In this document: piece by piece, positions 8,478 through 17,031 of the stretch
How the letters are laid out: each line of letters opens with the position of its first letter
How positions within the stretch are numbered: the first letter of the stretch is position 1
Assembly: GCF_029952445.1 (NCBI RefSeq)
Contig: NZ_JAQPPK010000004.1
Span: 62,001 to 126,000 of the forward strand
From: Paenarthrobacter nitroguajacolicus
Lineage (GTDB): Bacteria; Actinomycetota; Actinomycetes; Actinomycetales; Micrococcaceae
Reading direction: 5' to 3'
Length of the DNA: 64,000 nt
Translations under genes and position numbers: made by a program
Notes under the pieces: model-generated
What the model was told of the DNA's origin: nothing
Seen by the model: only the letters and a program-made list of their open reading frames with translations
Databases searched by the model: none

Positions 8478-8614
8478 TACGGCCGATCGCCTGTTTCGGG
8501 GGTGCGGAGGCTCGAATAGCTTTGAGTGCAGGAGATGCACTAAGATATTGAAGTCTGTGTTACGCCCTCCTTCCGAATCTTCGGCGGGGGAGCGCTGTAC
8601 AGCATCGCAAATGA

Positions 8615-8659
8615 ACCTCCTGTTACGGAAATACCGTAACCGCTTAGCCCAAAGGAGGT
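8615..8659 (+). promoter_or_regulatory. S6:S18-type autoregulatory mRNA leader sequestering the rpsF ribosome site
   Basis: CCTCCT (8616-8621) is complementary to AGGAGG (8653-8658), which is the rpsF Shine-Dalgarno. Inside this closing stem is a perfect hairpin, GTTACGG (8622-8628) with CCGTAAC (8634-8640). An unpaired 3' bulge (8641-8652) follows directly, with CCG at the junction (8640-8642). This matches the known S6:S18-binding motif, in which the protein pair binds its own leader and represses translation. The identification is from structure and position only. Confidence 0.7.
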
Positions 8660-8669
8660 GGGTTCACAT

Positions 8670-8975
8670 ATGCGTCCTTACGAATTGATGGTAATCATCG
8701 ACCCCGAGGTCGAAGAGCGTACCGTAGAGTCGTCGCTTCAGAAGTTCCTTAATGTCATCACCACCGATGGTGGAACCATCGAAAAGGTTGACATCTGGGG
8801 CCGTCGCCGCCTGGCATACGACATCAAGAAGAAGTCCGAAGGTATCTACGCCGTGGTGAACTTCACCGCTGCACCGGCTACCGCCAAGGAACTTGATCGC
8901 CAGCTGTCCCTCAACGAGACGATCATGCGCACCAAGATCATCCGCCCCGAAGACCAGAAGGTCGTTGCTGAGTAA
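8670..8975 (+). CDS. rpsF: 30S ribosomal protein bS6
   Basis: A 101-residue protein from the ATG at 8670, with the strong site AAAGGAGGTG at 8651-8660. The sequence [16 protein letters not shown] and the later [16 protein letters not shown] are typical of bS6, which sits on the 30S platform beside bS18. It is the first gene of the rpsF-ssb-rpsR-rplI operon. Its ribosome site is buried in the leader stem described at 8615-8659, so translation is probably autoregulated. Confidence 0.97.
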   Translation: MRPYELMVIIDPEVEERTVESSLQKFLNVITTDGGTIEKVDIWGRRRLAYDIKKKSEGIYAVVNFTAAPATAKELDRQLSLNETIMRTKIIRPEDQKVVAE

Positions 8976-9025
8976 TCAGCCCCTTCCAGATCTTTAACCC
9001 GCAGGAACGAACAAGGAGGCAGTAG

Positions 9026-9598
9026 ATGGCAGGCGAAACCACTATTACGGTCATTGGCAATCTGACCAATGACCCGGAGCTGCGGTTTACCCCGTCTGGC
9101 TCAGCAGTAGCGAACTTCACCATCGCTTCTACTCCCCGGACCTTTGACCGCCAGTCCAATGAATGGAAGGACGGGGAAACCCTGTTCCTCCGCGCATCGG
9201 TATGGCGCGAAGCAGCCGAGAACGTGGCCGAGTCCCTCACCAAGGGCATGCGCGTCATCGTTTCCGGCCGTTTGAAGAGCCGTTCCTACGAAACCAAAGA
9301 AGGCGAAAAGCGCACCGTAATCGAGCTTGAGGTCGACGAAATCGGCCCCAGCCTGCGTTACGCAAACGCCAAGGTCAACCGTACCCAGCGCTCCGGCGGT
9401 GGGCAGGGTGGCTTCGGCGGCGGTAACTCCGGTGGCTTTGGAGGTGGCGCTCCTGGTGGAAACCAGGGTGGCGGCAACTCCGGTGGAAGCTGGGGCGGCA
9501 ACCAGCCCGCACAACAGCAGGATGACCCTTGGGCAACGCCCGGTGTCAGCAATGCTGGCGGCTGGGGCAACGGCCCGGATTCCGAACCTCCCTTCTAA
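9026..9598 (+). CDS. ssb: Single-stranded DNA-binding protein
   Basis: A 190-residue protein. The N-terminal OB fold (about residues 1-110) starts [21 protein letters not shown] Gly/Gln/Asn-rich flexible linker follows, then the acidic tip DSEPPF that recruits replication and repair partners. The ribosome site AAGGAGG precedes the ATG. It coats single-stranded DNA in replication and repair. Second gene of the ribosomal operon, as is usual in bacteria. Confidence 0.97.
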   Translation: MAGETTITVIGNLTNDPELRFTPSGSAVANFTIASTPRTFDRQSNEWKDGETLFLRASVWREAAENVAESLTKGMRVIVSGRLKSRSYETKEGEKRTVIELEVDEIGPSLRYANAKVNRTQRSGGGQGGFGGGNSGGFGGGAPGGNQGGGNSGGSWGGNQPAQQQDDPWATPGVSNAGGWGNGPDSEPPF

Positions 9599-9681
9599 AC
9601 ACCAAATAAAAGTCCGACGCCGGACGCTCGCCTCGACTGCCGCAAGGCACCTTGGCGATCACCGCCGTCGAACACCACCAT

Positions 9682-9703
9682 CCCGTGGATCAATATCCAC
9701 GGG
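9682..9703 (+). promoter_or_regulatory. Hairpin upstream of rpsR
   Basis: CCCGTGGAT (9682-9690) and ATCCACGGG (9695-9703) form a perfect 9-bp stem with a 4-nt loop, 23 bp before the rpsR start. The rpsR site AAAAGGAGC follows at 9712-9720. There is no T run, so a processing or translation-control role is more likely than termination. Confidence 0.5.
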
Positions 9704-9726
9704 CTCCATAGAAAAGGAGCTCCACG

Positions 9727-9966
9727 ATGGCTAAGGCTGAACTCCGTAAGCCCAAACCAAAGTCCAACCCCTTGAAGGCCGCTGACATCACTGTCATCGA
9801 CTACAAGGACGTAGCACTGCTGCGCAAGTTCATCTCCGACCGCGGAAAGATCCGCGCTCGTCGCGTTACTGGCGTTACCGTTCAGGAACAGCGCAAGATC
9901 GCCCAGGCAATCAAGAACGCCCGCGAAGTTGCTCTGCTGCCTTACTCCGGCGCTGGCCGCGGCTAA
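9727..9966 (+). CDS. rpsR: 30S ribosomal protein bS18
   Basis: A 79-residue basic protein. The conserved stretch [18 protein letters not shown] and the following [19 protein letters not shown] are diagnostic for bS18, which pairs with bS6 on the 30S platform. The cysteine zinc motif seen in some bS18 copies is absent, so this is the Cys-less form. It sits in the usual place after ssb. Confidence 0.97.
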   Translation: MAKAELRKPKPKSNPLKAADITVIDYKDVALLRKFISDRGKIRARRVTGVTVQEQRKIAQAIKNAREVALLPYSGAGRG

Positions 9967-9984
9967 GGGAAGGGATTAACTAAC

Positions 9985-10437
9985 ATGGCAAAGCTCATTC
10001 TGACCCACGAAGTAACCGGTCTCGGTGCTGCTGGCGACGTTGTCGAGGTCAAGGACGGTTACGCACGTAACTTCCTGCTGCCCCGCGGTTTCGCCCTGAC
10101 CTGGTCGAAGGGTGGCGAGAAGCAGGTTGAGTCCATCAAGGCTGCCCGCGCTGCTCGTGCCCACGCTTCTGTTGAAGCTGCTCAGGCACAGGCCCAGGCT
10201 CTTTCCTCCAAGAAGGTCAAGCTCGAGGTGAAGGCCGGCGAGTCCGGTCGTCTCTTCGGCACCGTCAAGCCGGCCGATGTCGCTGCTGCTGTTGAGGCCG
10301 CTGGCCTCGGCGCCATCGACAAGCGCAACGTTGAACTGCCGAACCACATCAAGTCTGTCGGTTCGTACCAGGCCAACGTTCGCCTGCACGAGGATGTTTC
10401 CGCTGTTATCGACCTCGAGGTCGTTGCCAGCAAGTAG
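9985..10437 (+). CDS. rplI: 50S ribosomal protein bL9
   Basis: A 150-residue protein of normal bL9 length. The N-terminal domain contains the signature [19 protein letters not shown] (residues about 13-31). A long connecting helix and a C-terminal domain with [14 protein letters not shown] follow. It binds 23S rRNA at the L1-stalk base. It is the last gene of the operon and ends in a strong terminator at 10451-10491. In many actinobacteria dnaB follows directly; here dnaB is about 14 kb away. Confidence 0.97.
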   Translation: MAKLILTHEVTGLGAAGDVVEVKDGYARNFLLPRGFALTWSKGGEKQVESIKAARAARAHASVEAAQAQAQALSSKKVKLEVKAGESGRLFGTVKPADVAAAVEAAGLGAIDKRNVELPNHIKSVGSYQANVRLHEDVSAVIDLEVVASK

Positions 10438-10450
10438 TCTCTGACTGCAA

Positions 10451-10491
10451 GAAAGGCCCCTGCTACCGGTTTCCGGTGGCAGGGGCCTTTC
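10451..10491 (+). terminator. Rho-independent terminator of the rpsF operon
   Basis: GAAAGGCCCCTGC pairs with GCAGGGGCCTTTC across a 15-nt loop, with the T run inside the 3' arm. It lies 13 bp after rplI. Confidence 0.85.
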
Positions 10492-10501
10492 CGTTAAGAC
10501 C

Positions 10502-10562
10502 AACGCGGGGTCACTTATGGCCCATGTTGCCGCCAAACATGGGCCATAAGTGACCCCGCGTT
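10502..10562. repeat. Perfect 27-bp inverted repeat with 7-bp loop
   Basis: The left arm 10502-10528 is the exact reverse complement of the right arm 10536-10562. It sits just after the rplI terminator and just before the stop of the DUF1801-type gene. The size and perfection suggest a REP/MITE-like intergenic repeat, possibly also terminating the minus-strand gene. Confidence 0.8.
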
Positions 10563-10565
10563 GCT

Positions 10566-10994
10566 TTAAGAAGGTGGGGTGTGGAGCTCCGACATCACGT
10601 GTTGATAGCCTGTCCGGATCATTTCTGCCAGGACATCACGGTCCACGTCGTCCAGCTTGTTCACGTAGAGACAGGCTGCTCCGGTCTTGTGTTTACCCAG
10701 CTCCGGGAGAAGCCGATCCGCGTCTGGACCATACGTGAGTCCATACAGCGCCAGATTGGCCTTTCGCGGCGAAAATCCGACGGCGGCCGCATCACCCTCG
10801 CGGCCACTGGCGTACCTGTAGTGATAGCTCCCGAACCCAACAATCGTGGGACCCCACATGACGGGTTCCTGACCGGTGATCCCACGCATCATCTCCAGCA
10901 GTTCCAAGCCGTCAGAACGCCGGACGGGATGCTCCACTGTTGCCAGGAATTCGTCCACGGACATCGCGGTGGGCTGGGTCTTGTTCTCTGCCAT
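10566..10994 (-). CDS. DUF1801 domain protein
   Basis: The start at 10994 (MAENKTQPTAMSVDEFLATV) gives 142 residues, the normal size. Conserved pieces are the EMMRGITGQEPVMWGPTIVG region (landmark EPVMWGPTIVGFG), then FSPRKANLALYG, and KHKTGAACLYVNKLDDVD near the C-terminus. These small proteins share the YdhG/frataxin-like fold and their function is unknown. The neighbours give no context: it is divergent from a PhzF-like gene and ends at the inverted repeat. Confidence 0.85.
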   Translation of the reverse strand: MAENKTQPTAMSVDEFLATVEHPVRRSDGLELLEMMRGITGQEPVMWGPTIVGFGSYHYRYASGREGDAAAVGFSPRKANLALYGLTYGPDADRLLPELGKHKTGAACLYVNKLDDVDRDVLAEMIRTGYQHVMSELHTPPS

Positions 10995-11052
10995 GCTGGT
11001 AGTTTGGCAGACTACCGGCCACGCCAGCCAGCACCGGTGATAGCCTTCACCG

Positions 11053-11904
11053 GTGACCACAGAACCCATTCGCATCCGTCCTTTCCACCAAGTCGACGTT
11101 TTCTCGGATGCGAGCTACGGGGGAAATCCGCTGGCCGTGGTGGTGGACGCCGATGGCCTCAGTACCGAAACCATGCAGCACTTCGCCAACTGGACAAACC
11201 TCTCCGAGACCACGTTCCTCCTTCCGCCAACTGATCCCCGGGCCGACTACAGGGTGCGGATCTTCACGTGCAGCGAGGAGTTCCCGTTTGCGGGGCATCC
11301 CACGCTGGGATCGGCGCACACATGGCTGCAGGCCGGGGGAGTGCCGAAGGACGACGGCGTTGTGGTTCAGGAGTGCGGTGCTGGCCTGGTTAGGGTGAAG
11401 CACGACGTCGGCCGGTTGGCTTTCGCCGCTCCGCCCCTGACGCGCTTTGGCCCGGTTAGCGATGCTGTGCGCGCGCAACTCGCTGCCGGGCTGCGCCTTT
11501 CGGAGGAGGCCATTGTGGATGCGTCCTGGCTGGTCAATGGTCCGGAATGGATTGGAGTGCTCCTGGAGTCAGCGGATGAGGTGCTGGCCGTGGAGCCGGA
11601 CCTGGCGGCCATGGGCACGTTGAAGGTTGGGGTGATCGGACCGCACGAGCCGGGCTCCGGCGTCGACTTCGAAGTCCGCACGTTCATTCCCGGTGATGCC
11701 ATGGTGGAAGACCCCGTGACGGGCAGCTTCAACGCCGGAGCGGCGCAGTGGCTGATCGGTTCCGGACGGGCGCCCGACGAATATGTGGCCGCCCAGGGCA
11801 CCGTCCTGGGCAGGGCTGGACGCATCCAGGTCACAGCGAAGGACGGCGAGATCTGGATCGGTGGTGCGTCGACCACATGCATCCAAGGCACGGTGCTTCT
11901 CTAG
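11053..11904 (+). CDS. PhzF-family isomerase/epimerase-like protein
   Basis: A 283-residue protein from a GTG at 11053. The PhzF fold is two similar halves, each with a central helix. The catalytic glutamate lies in NLSETTFLLPP (Glu52). FAGHPTLGSAHTWL and DPVTGSFNAGAAQWL are the conserved segments of the two halves. Characterised members include the phenazine enzyme PhzF and diaminopimelate epimerase-like proteins. A phenazine role is unlikely here because no other phenazine genes are near. Confidence 0.9.
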   Translation: MTTEPIRIRPFHQVDVFSDASYGGNPLAVVVDADGLSTETMQHFANWTNLSETTFLLPPTDPRADYRVRIFTCSEEFPFAGHPTLGSAHTWLQAGGVPKDDGVVVQECGAGLVRVKHDVGRLAFAAPPLTRFGPVSDAVRAQLAAGLRLSEEAIVDASWLVNGPEWIGVLLESADEVLAVEPDLAAMGTLKVGVIGPHEPGSGVDFEVRTFIPGDAMVEDPVTGSFNAGAAQWLIGSGRAPDEYVAAQGTVLGRAGRIQVTAKDGEIWIGGASTTCIQGTVLL

Positions 11905-11920
11905 GCTTACGCCAGCGGTG

Positions 11921-13453
11921 TCACGCCCGTTTGGGCCTGGACAACACCGAAACCAGCACGATCCCCGCGCTGAACAGGGCCTGGACAATCCCGACGATCC
12001 CCGGCGTGTAGCCAAGATACAGCCCAACCAGCAGTGGAACCATCGCCAGGATAGTCACATCCAGGCCCCGCATCAGGGTTCCCAGCTGCGCGCGCGGCAC
12101 GGGTCCGAAGGGAGTGTCCACCGGGGGAGCGGACCAGTCGGGGGCAGCTTTGGTGGCCGAGCGGAGCGTTCCCGCTCCCATGCCGACACCTGCCAGGGCA
12201 CCAACGGCAATCAGGGCAGGATCAGATGCGCCCAGGAAAACCAGGAGCCCACTGAGCACAGCCATCCAAGCAGCCATCGCCAAGCACGGCATGAGGGTGC
12301 GACTGCCTCGGACGAGTGCCGGATGGAGGGGGAGCAGCGCATCGAGCTCGGGGACCAGGGCCGTTTTGCGGGCCACGCCTCCCATCCCGGACGCCGTGGC
12401 GCAGCCGGCTATAACGACGATGGCCAGCTGCGCGAACTCCGGGAGTCCACCTTCCACCAGCAGCATGGCGATGCAGGCGAGCATCCACAGCAGCGATGGG
12501 ATCAAGGGAGGATTCAGCCGCAGGAACGCCACCACATCGGCGCGGATCAGCGCCCGAAGCGGTCCGCCCACAGGCTTGGCGAAGAAGCCCGCTGCCCTGC
12601 CGCCGTCGACCGTTTTCCGTCCGCCGCCCAACGCGCGCAGTACCTCGTTGGTGTCCATCATGAACAGGGACGCGCCAGTGTGACCGGCTACGGCCCCGCC
12701 ACGGATCAGCTCTTCACCGCGCACCTCACCCGTGCGAGGCCCCGCAACGGCAAGAAGAACGACGGCGGCAAGCCCCGCCACCGCGGCCAGCCAGGGGGAT
12801 GCAGGGACCGCAGGAAGGACCGCGCAGGCCAGCAGGGCTGTCATAGTCGCCGCCCTGCCTGCTCTGGGGCCGAGCATGTCCAGCTGTTGGAAGGCCGCCA
12901 ACGTCACTGCGATGACCCCGGCTGCTCCGAAGGTGGCTGATGCAACGAGGTGCTCGGCGGCGGTGCGGTTAACGGCGGTGACCATGCTGAACGGCAGGTA
13001 CACAACTGCAAGGCCGGCCCCGGTGAGTGCCACCTTGCGGAGAAATGGTGGCAGGACCATGGGTCGACGGTCGATGGGCAGGGACAGCCACCATGTGCTT
13101 TCCGGCCCACCCACCGTTATGGGTCCTAGTTTGCGGGCGAGGTTGGCTACCACCAGCAAGAACGCATACGTAACAGCGGACCACAGCACGGGTTCCGGAA
13201 GGATGAGCCACTGCGTTCCGATGATGCTGTTGCCTGTGGAGGCACGGCCGGCAATCTCGTTCCGCAGCGCCAGGACGAACGAGGCAGCGATGGTGAGCGA
13301 GACGGCGATGCCCAGGCCCCAGCTGTAGGCATCCACAAAGCGTTCGCCCCACGAAATCCGGCTGCGTTTGTACCGGCGGGCGGATCGACGGGTGAAACTG
13401 ACGATCTCCGCGGCGAGGCGACGGTCCGGCGTCGGGCTTTCACGTGTCAGCAT
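11921..13453 (-). CDS. Large multi-pass membrane protein, likely ABC exporter permease (DUF6297 type)
   Basis: I place the start at the ATG 13453 (MLTRESPTPDRRLAAEIV), one base after the stop of the ATPase gene. The product is 510 residues with about 12 hydrophobic helices and a central soluble loop near residues 230-290. Tight linkage to an ABC ATPase suggests it is the membrane half of an exporter. No substrate is suggested. The family name is from resemblance to actinobacterial ATPase-linked membrane proteins and is less certain than the permease role. Confidence 0.7.
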   Translation of the reverse strand: MLTRESPTPDRRLAAEIVSFTRRSARRYKRSRISWGERFVDAYSWGLGIAVSLTIAASFVLALRNEIAGRASTGNSIIGTQWLILPEPVLWSAVTYAFLLVVANLARKLGPITVGGPESTWWLSLPIDRRPMVLPPFLRKVALTGAGLAVVYLPFSMVTAVNRTAAEHLVASATFGAAGVIAVTLAAFQQLDMLGPRAGRAATMTALLACAVLPAVPASPWLAAVAGLAAVVLLAVAGPRTGEVRGEELIRGGAVAGHTGASLFMMDTNEVLRALGGGRKTVDGGRAAGFFAKPVGGPLRALIRADVVAFLRLNPPLIPSLLWMLACIAMLLVEGGLPEFAQLAIVVIAGCATASGMGGVARKTALVPELDALLPLHPALVRGSRTLMPCLAMAAWMAVLSGLLVFLGASDPALIAVGALAGVGMGAGTLRSATKAAPDWSAPPVDTPFGPVPRAQLGTLMRGLDVTILAMVPLLVGLYLGYTPGIVGIVQALFSAGIVLVSVLSRPKRA

Positions 13454-13454
13454 G

Positions 13455-14132
13455 TCAGGATCCGGCAATGATCGAAGCTCCCTGCTCCGGCTCCAACTCG
13501 CGGACTTCGTCGTCAATGACCAGACACGAGGACGCCGTGGCGAGCAACAGATCAGGATCGTGGGTGACCAGGAGCACGGCGCTGCCATTCCGGGCGTGCT
13601 CAGCGATCCGCTCACCCAGGGCCACACGCATCATGGGGTCGAGCCGCTGTTCCGGCTCGTCGAGGATCAGGAGCGACGACGGGCGGATAAGTCCCGCTGC
13701 AAGCAACAACCTGCGCCGTTGTCCGGAAGAGAGGGCGTCCGGGATTGCGTGGGATCTTCCCTGCAGGCCGAAGAACTCCAGTTCCTCCTCCACCCGACCC
13801 TCGGGGTCAGCCAAGGAATGTCCGCGGGCAACGAGGAGCAAATGTTCCCGGACGGTCAGCGAGGGAAAGAAAAGGTCGTCGTCGAAGACCGCGGACACCT
13901 GGCGCCGGAACGGCACTGCGTCGGGATCGATGAGGAGGCCGTGGACCTTCACTTCGCCGGCCAGGGACGACTGGCGTCCTGCGATGGTCCGGGCTACGGT
14001 CGACTTTCCGGCGCCGTTGACGCCGACGATTCCCAAGATCTGTCCGGCCCCCACGGTGGCCGACACTTCTCCGCACACTGGAGCGCCGGCGTATCCCACA
14101 AGAAGGCCTTCGGCTTCAAGTACTGTCCCCAT
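13455..14132 (-). CDS. ABC transporter ATP-binding protein
   Basis: A 225-residue single nucleotide-binding domain. Walker A is GVNGAGKST (about residues 37-45), the signature is LSSGQRRRLLLAAGL, Walker B is LLILDEPE, and the H-loop is VTHDPD. The signature has SSGQ, as in exporter-type ATPases. It is cotranscribed with the membrane protein that starts one base after its stop. Together they form a two-gene exporter. It converges on the plus-strand PhzF gene through the permease. Confidence 0.93.
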   Translation of the reverse strand: MGTVLEAEGLLVGYAGAPVCGEVSATVGAGQILGIVGVNGAGKSTVARTIAGRQSSLAGEVKVHGLLIDPDAVPFRRQVSAVFDDDLFFPSLTVREHLLLVARGHSLADPEGRVEEELEFFGLQGRSHAIPDALSSGQRRRLLLAAGLIRPSSLLILDEPEQRLDPMMRVALGERIAEHARNGSAVLLVTHDPDLLLATASSCLVIDDEVRELEPEQGASIIAGS

Positions 14133-14178
14133 GGTGCAACCCTACCGGCGCGCCTGGACACTTAGAGGACGGGTGCAC

Positions 14179-14385
14179 TCAGAGGAGCGAACGGGCTTCG
14201 AGGTCTTCCATGGCCCAACCGAGGATCCTCAGGTCGAAGGGATCGCGTTCCAGGATCCCGAACAGGTACGCATCGAAATCCCAAAGCTTGGCATTTCCAC
14301 CATTGGCCCAGTACCAAGCCCATAGATCATCGAGCGCGACCTCATGCTCAAGGACGAGTGTTCGTGCTGCCTGACGTGAGTCCAT
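14179..14385 (-). CDS. Small conserved-looking protein, 68 residues
   Basis: I do not recognise a family. The protein is acidic and rich in Trp and aromatic residues (LDDLWAWYWANGGNAKLWDF), followed by a leucine-rich end. Amino acid composition and third-position GC fit real coding sequence. It is 47 bp upstream of the ABC ATPase on the same strand, so it may share a transcript with the exporter. Confidence 0.55.
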   Translation of the reverse strand: MDSRQAARTLVLEHEVALDDLWAWYWANGGNAKLWDFDAYLFGILERDPFDLRILGWAMEDLEARSLL

Positions 14386-14558
14386 GGGTTTCCCGGCCGC
14401 TGCCGCAGCACCACACCGCGCGCAGCTGATTGATGTAGGTTCACTTCCCGGAACCTGTTTTCATGGTTTCACGTTCGGTGTATATCCGAAACCCCTTCAG
14501 GTTGCGAATACTATGGGAACTTCCGAGGGAAACAGCCGCCTGAATAAGGGACCTCGCA

Positions 14559-15476
14559 ATGAATCAGGAGTACATCGTGGATTCTGCCCGGACCTTTGAG
14601 TCGATCGTCATCATCTTCAACCCCAACAGCACAGGGGATGCGCCGGAGCTGGCGCAGCAACTCCATCTCAAGCTGAAGGAACTGCTCACGTACCAGCCGG
14701 AGATCATCCTCCAGCCCACCGAGCATGCAGGCCACGCCGTGGACCTGGCGCGGGAGGCTGCGGCGAAGGGCGGGGATGTCCTGGTGGTTTCAGTCAGTGG
14801 CGATGGTGGCTACAACGAGGTGGTCAATGGAGTCATGCAGGCCGGGAACCCACGGGCCGTGTGTGCTGTCCGGGCGGCGGGCAACGCCAACGATCACAGC
14901 AGGATCATCGCCACCAAACCGTTGGAAGAGGCAATTGCGGAGGGCCTTGTCCACAACATCGACCTCCTCCGCATCCATACCGGCCAAGCAGAGCATGAAC
15001 CCCTTGAATACGCCCATTCCTACATCGGGTTCGGCTTGACGCCCGTGGTTGCCACCGAACTTGAGAAGGGCAGCAAAGGTGCCCTGAAGGAAATGGTCAC
15101 CGTGATCCAGACCTTCTCCAAGTTCGAGCCGTTTGCCGTTCGCCTTGCTGATGGAAAGCGCCACAAGTTCGACAGCCTTGTGTTTGCCAACATCCCCGAG
15201 ATGGCCAAGTACGCCACCCTCAGCGAGGCAGCCGACCACCCCTCCGACGGGAAGTTCGAAGTCATTATCTTCCCGCACATGCCCAAGTGGCGGGTCCTTT
15301 TGACGGCGCTCAAAGCCACCACCCAGGGTTTGGGTGACCAGCCGAGCGTGAGCAGTTACGAATTCACCACCCTCAAGCCGCTGCCCTACCAGATGGATGG
15401 TGAGGTGAAGAGCGTGGAGGCCAACGTCAAGGTCCGGGTTGAGTGCGCTCCGGGGGCCCTGGCAACTCTCGGCTAG
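14559..15476 (+). CDS. Diacylglycerol/lipid kinase-like protein (DAGK catalytic domain)
   Basis: A 305-residue protein. An N-terminal nucleotide-binding part contains IIFNPNSTG, and the family loop SVSGDGGYNEVVNGVM (about residues 83-98) carries the GDGGxNEV motif. A C-terminal beta-rich domain follows. Family members phosphorylate diacylglycerol, sphingosine-like lipids or related molecules with ATP at the membrane face. AAGGGA precedes the ATG. In the usual motif AxGTGND the serine or threonine is followed by NDFA; here AAGNANDHS is seen, a small variation. Confidence 0.85.
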   Translation: MNQEYIVDSARTFESIVIIFNPNSTGDAPELAQQLHLKLKELLTYQPEIILQPTEHAGHAVDLAREAAAKGGDVLVVSVSGDGGYNEVVNGVMQAGNPRAVCAVRAAGNANDHSRIIATKPLEEAIAEGLVHNIDLLRIHTGQAEHEPLEYAHSYIGFGLTPVVATELEKGSKGALKEMVTVIQTFSKFEPFAVRLADGKRHKFDSLVFANIPEMAKYATLSEAADHPSDGKFEVIIFPHMPKWRVLLTALKATTQGLGDQPSVSSYEFTTLKPLPYQMDGEVKSVEANVKVRVECAPGALATLG

Positions 15477-15484
15477 GCGCGAGT

Positions 15485-16396
15485 TTACCCGGCTGGGGAG
15501 CAAGCGGCTGTCACGAAGTCGTAGATGCGGCCGCGAAGATCGTTTGACGCCGGCACCTTTATCAAGCCTTGCCGTTCTCCCAGCTTGATCCGGAGGGGGA
15601 GGAGCGTGCCGACTTTGTCCTCGGCGACGGCATGCGGGTCGCAGCGGGCAGGCCGGATGGTAAGGCGCAGCTCCTGTCTTTCCCTACCCACAGTGACATT
15701 CCTGGGCCACCGATCGCTGGGGGATTGGGCCAGCAAAGTGGTCTCATCGATCGACTCCAGGATAAGGCTTTCTGCCGCCCCACCCTGCCCTGCCGGAGTG
15801 ATGACCAAACGCACGACGGCGGTCTGCCCGTCCGGTGCCACCTCGAGTCCGGGGTCCAGGGCCATGGTGGCGACGGCGGCGGCTTCAGTCGCGATGCAAA
15901 GCTCCGCTGCGTTTCTGGTCAGTACTCCGAAGGGATCAGCGGCGTCAGTGGTTTCTTCCGAGGCTTCCTTGCCGGGTTCGGCGTACTCCACGGTGGCGCT
16001 GGCCCCTTCCGTGGAAGCGGCCTGTGACGTCCCGCAGACCGCGGCGGGGAGTGGCGTAGGCACACTCTTCGGTTGCCCGGGCGGCAGCTCGAGGCCGTCG
16101 CCGGGTCTCTGCCAGAGGATGTCCCCTTCGAAGAGGGACGAATGGAGCCGGGCTGCGGTCACTGTCAGGGTGTTGTTCGTGGTGTTGGTGAATTGGAGTT
16201 GGATGGCCTGTTTCCCGTATTGGTCCCGGGATTGGTTGACCTCTACGGTGATGGGCGCGGCGCCTTCCGACGACTGTTTCACGGAACCCGACGATGGCTG
16301 CATGGAGGGGACGCTGGAATCGCACGCGGAAACGGCAGGCAGCATCGCGGCGAGGGCAACAAGCCCGGCGAGGAATCGCGACCTTCGGCACGCCAT
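15485..16396 (-). CDS. Predicted secreted lipoprotein of unknown function
   Basis: A 303-residue protein. Signal peptide MACRRSRFLAGLVALAAMLP leads to a lipobox AVSAC with Cys25. The mature part has no membrane segment and no motif I recognise. Two internal beta-rich regions resemble each other loosely: each mentions an effect on VTAARLHSSLFEGD-like and VTVGRERQELRLTIRPARCD-like segments. The gene is convergent with the lipid kinase (8-bp gap) and divergent from the SRPBCC gene. Confidence 0.7.
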   Translation of the reverse strand: MACRRSRFLAGLVALAAMLPAVSACDSSVPSMQPSSGSVKQSSEGAAPITVEVNQSRDQYGKQAIQLQFTNTTNNTLTVTAARLHSSLFEGDILWQRPGDGLELPPGQPKSVPTPLPAAVCGTSQAASTEGASATVEYAEPGKEASEETTDAADPFGVLTRNAAELCIATEAAAVATMALDPGLEVAPDGQTAVVRLVITPAGQGGAAESLILESIDETTLLAQSPSDRWPRNVTVGRERQELRLTIRPARCDPHAVAEDKVGTLLPLRIKLGERQGLIKVPASNDLRGRIYDFVTAACSPAG

Positions 16397-16524
16397 GCGA
16401 TCAGTGTAGGTGCCCCTGCGGCGCGGGTACGATGTCGCTCACGAACGTCCATCAACTCCGCCCATGACGGGGAGGCCAGTCAGCCATCATCGTGATGTCG
16501 AGCCACCACTGGCCATCAAACACT

Positions 16525-16534
16525 AAGCATGCTT
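16525..16534. promoter_or_regulatory. Palindrome AAGCATGCTT in the divergent promoter region
   Basis: A perfect 10-bp palindrome 48 bp before the SRPBCC start. It shares half-sites AAGCAT/ATGCTT with the inverted repeat at 2906-2923. A sphI-like palindrome of this length can occur by chance. Confidence 0.25.
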
Positions 16535-16581
16535 ATGTTAACGTCTACGGCCTGATCAATAAGCGCGCAGAAAGGTTTCAC

Positions 16582-17031
16582 ATGTCCACTGTGACCCAGC
16601 TGTTCAACGCCCCTGCCGCAGATGTTTGGAAAGTCATTCAGGAAGGCTGGCTGTACTCAGGCTGGGTGGTGGGCGCCTCAAGGATCCGATCCGTCGACGA
16701 CCATTGGCCGGCGGAGGGGTCCCGGCTTCACCATTCCGTGGGGTCCTGGCCGTTCCTCATCGACGACAGCAGCCGCGTCACCGCCGTCGAATCCGGGCGC
16801 AGGCTGGAGCTTCTCGCGAGGGGGTGGCCCTTGGGCGAAGCCAAGGTCCTCATCACATTGGAAGACCTTGGCGACTCCCAATGCAGGGTTTCCATCGCCG
16901 AAGACGCCGTTCGTGGCCCCGGGAAGCTCGTGCCCAGGAAACTGCGCGATCCCCTCATTGCCGTTCGCAACCGCGAAACCCTCAGACGGTTGGAACTCAT
17001 GGCATTGGGCGGGGCTGGCAGGCGCAGCTAG
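16582..17031 (+). CDS. SRPBCC (START/Bet v1-like) family protein
   Basis: The ATG at 16582, preceded by GAAAGG, gives 149 residues (MSTVTQLFNAPAADVWKVI). The layout of an N-terminal strand, the APAADVWKVI helix, and a hydrophobic central sheet fits the SRPBCC helix-grip fold, which binds lipids or polyketide-like ligands. The specific function is unknown. Its stop overlaps the stop of the convergent HMG-CoA lyase-like gene by three to four bases. Confidence 0.8.
   Translation: MSTVTQLFNAPAADVWKVIQEGWLYSGWVVGASRIRSVDDHWPAEGSRLHHSVGSWPFLIDDSSRVTAVESGRRLELLARGWPLGEAKVLITLEDLGDSQCRVSIAEDAVRGPGKLVPRKLRDPLIAVRNRETLRRLELMALGGAGRRS

Noticed and set aside
11053..11904. Phenazine biosynthesis gene phzF
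   Set aside because: Only the family is shared; no other phenazine genes are nearby, so a pathway role is not supported.
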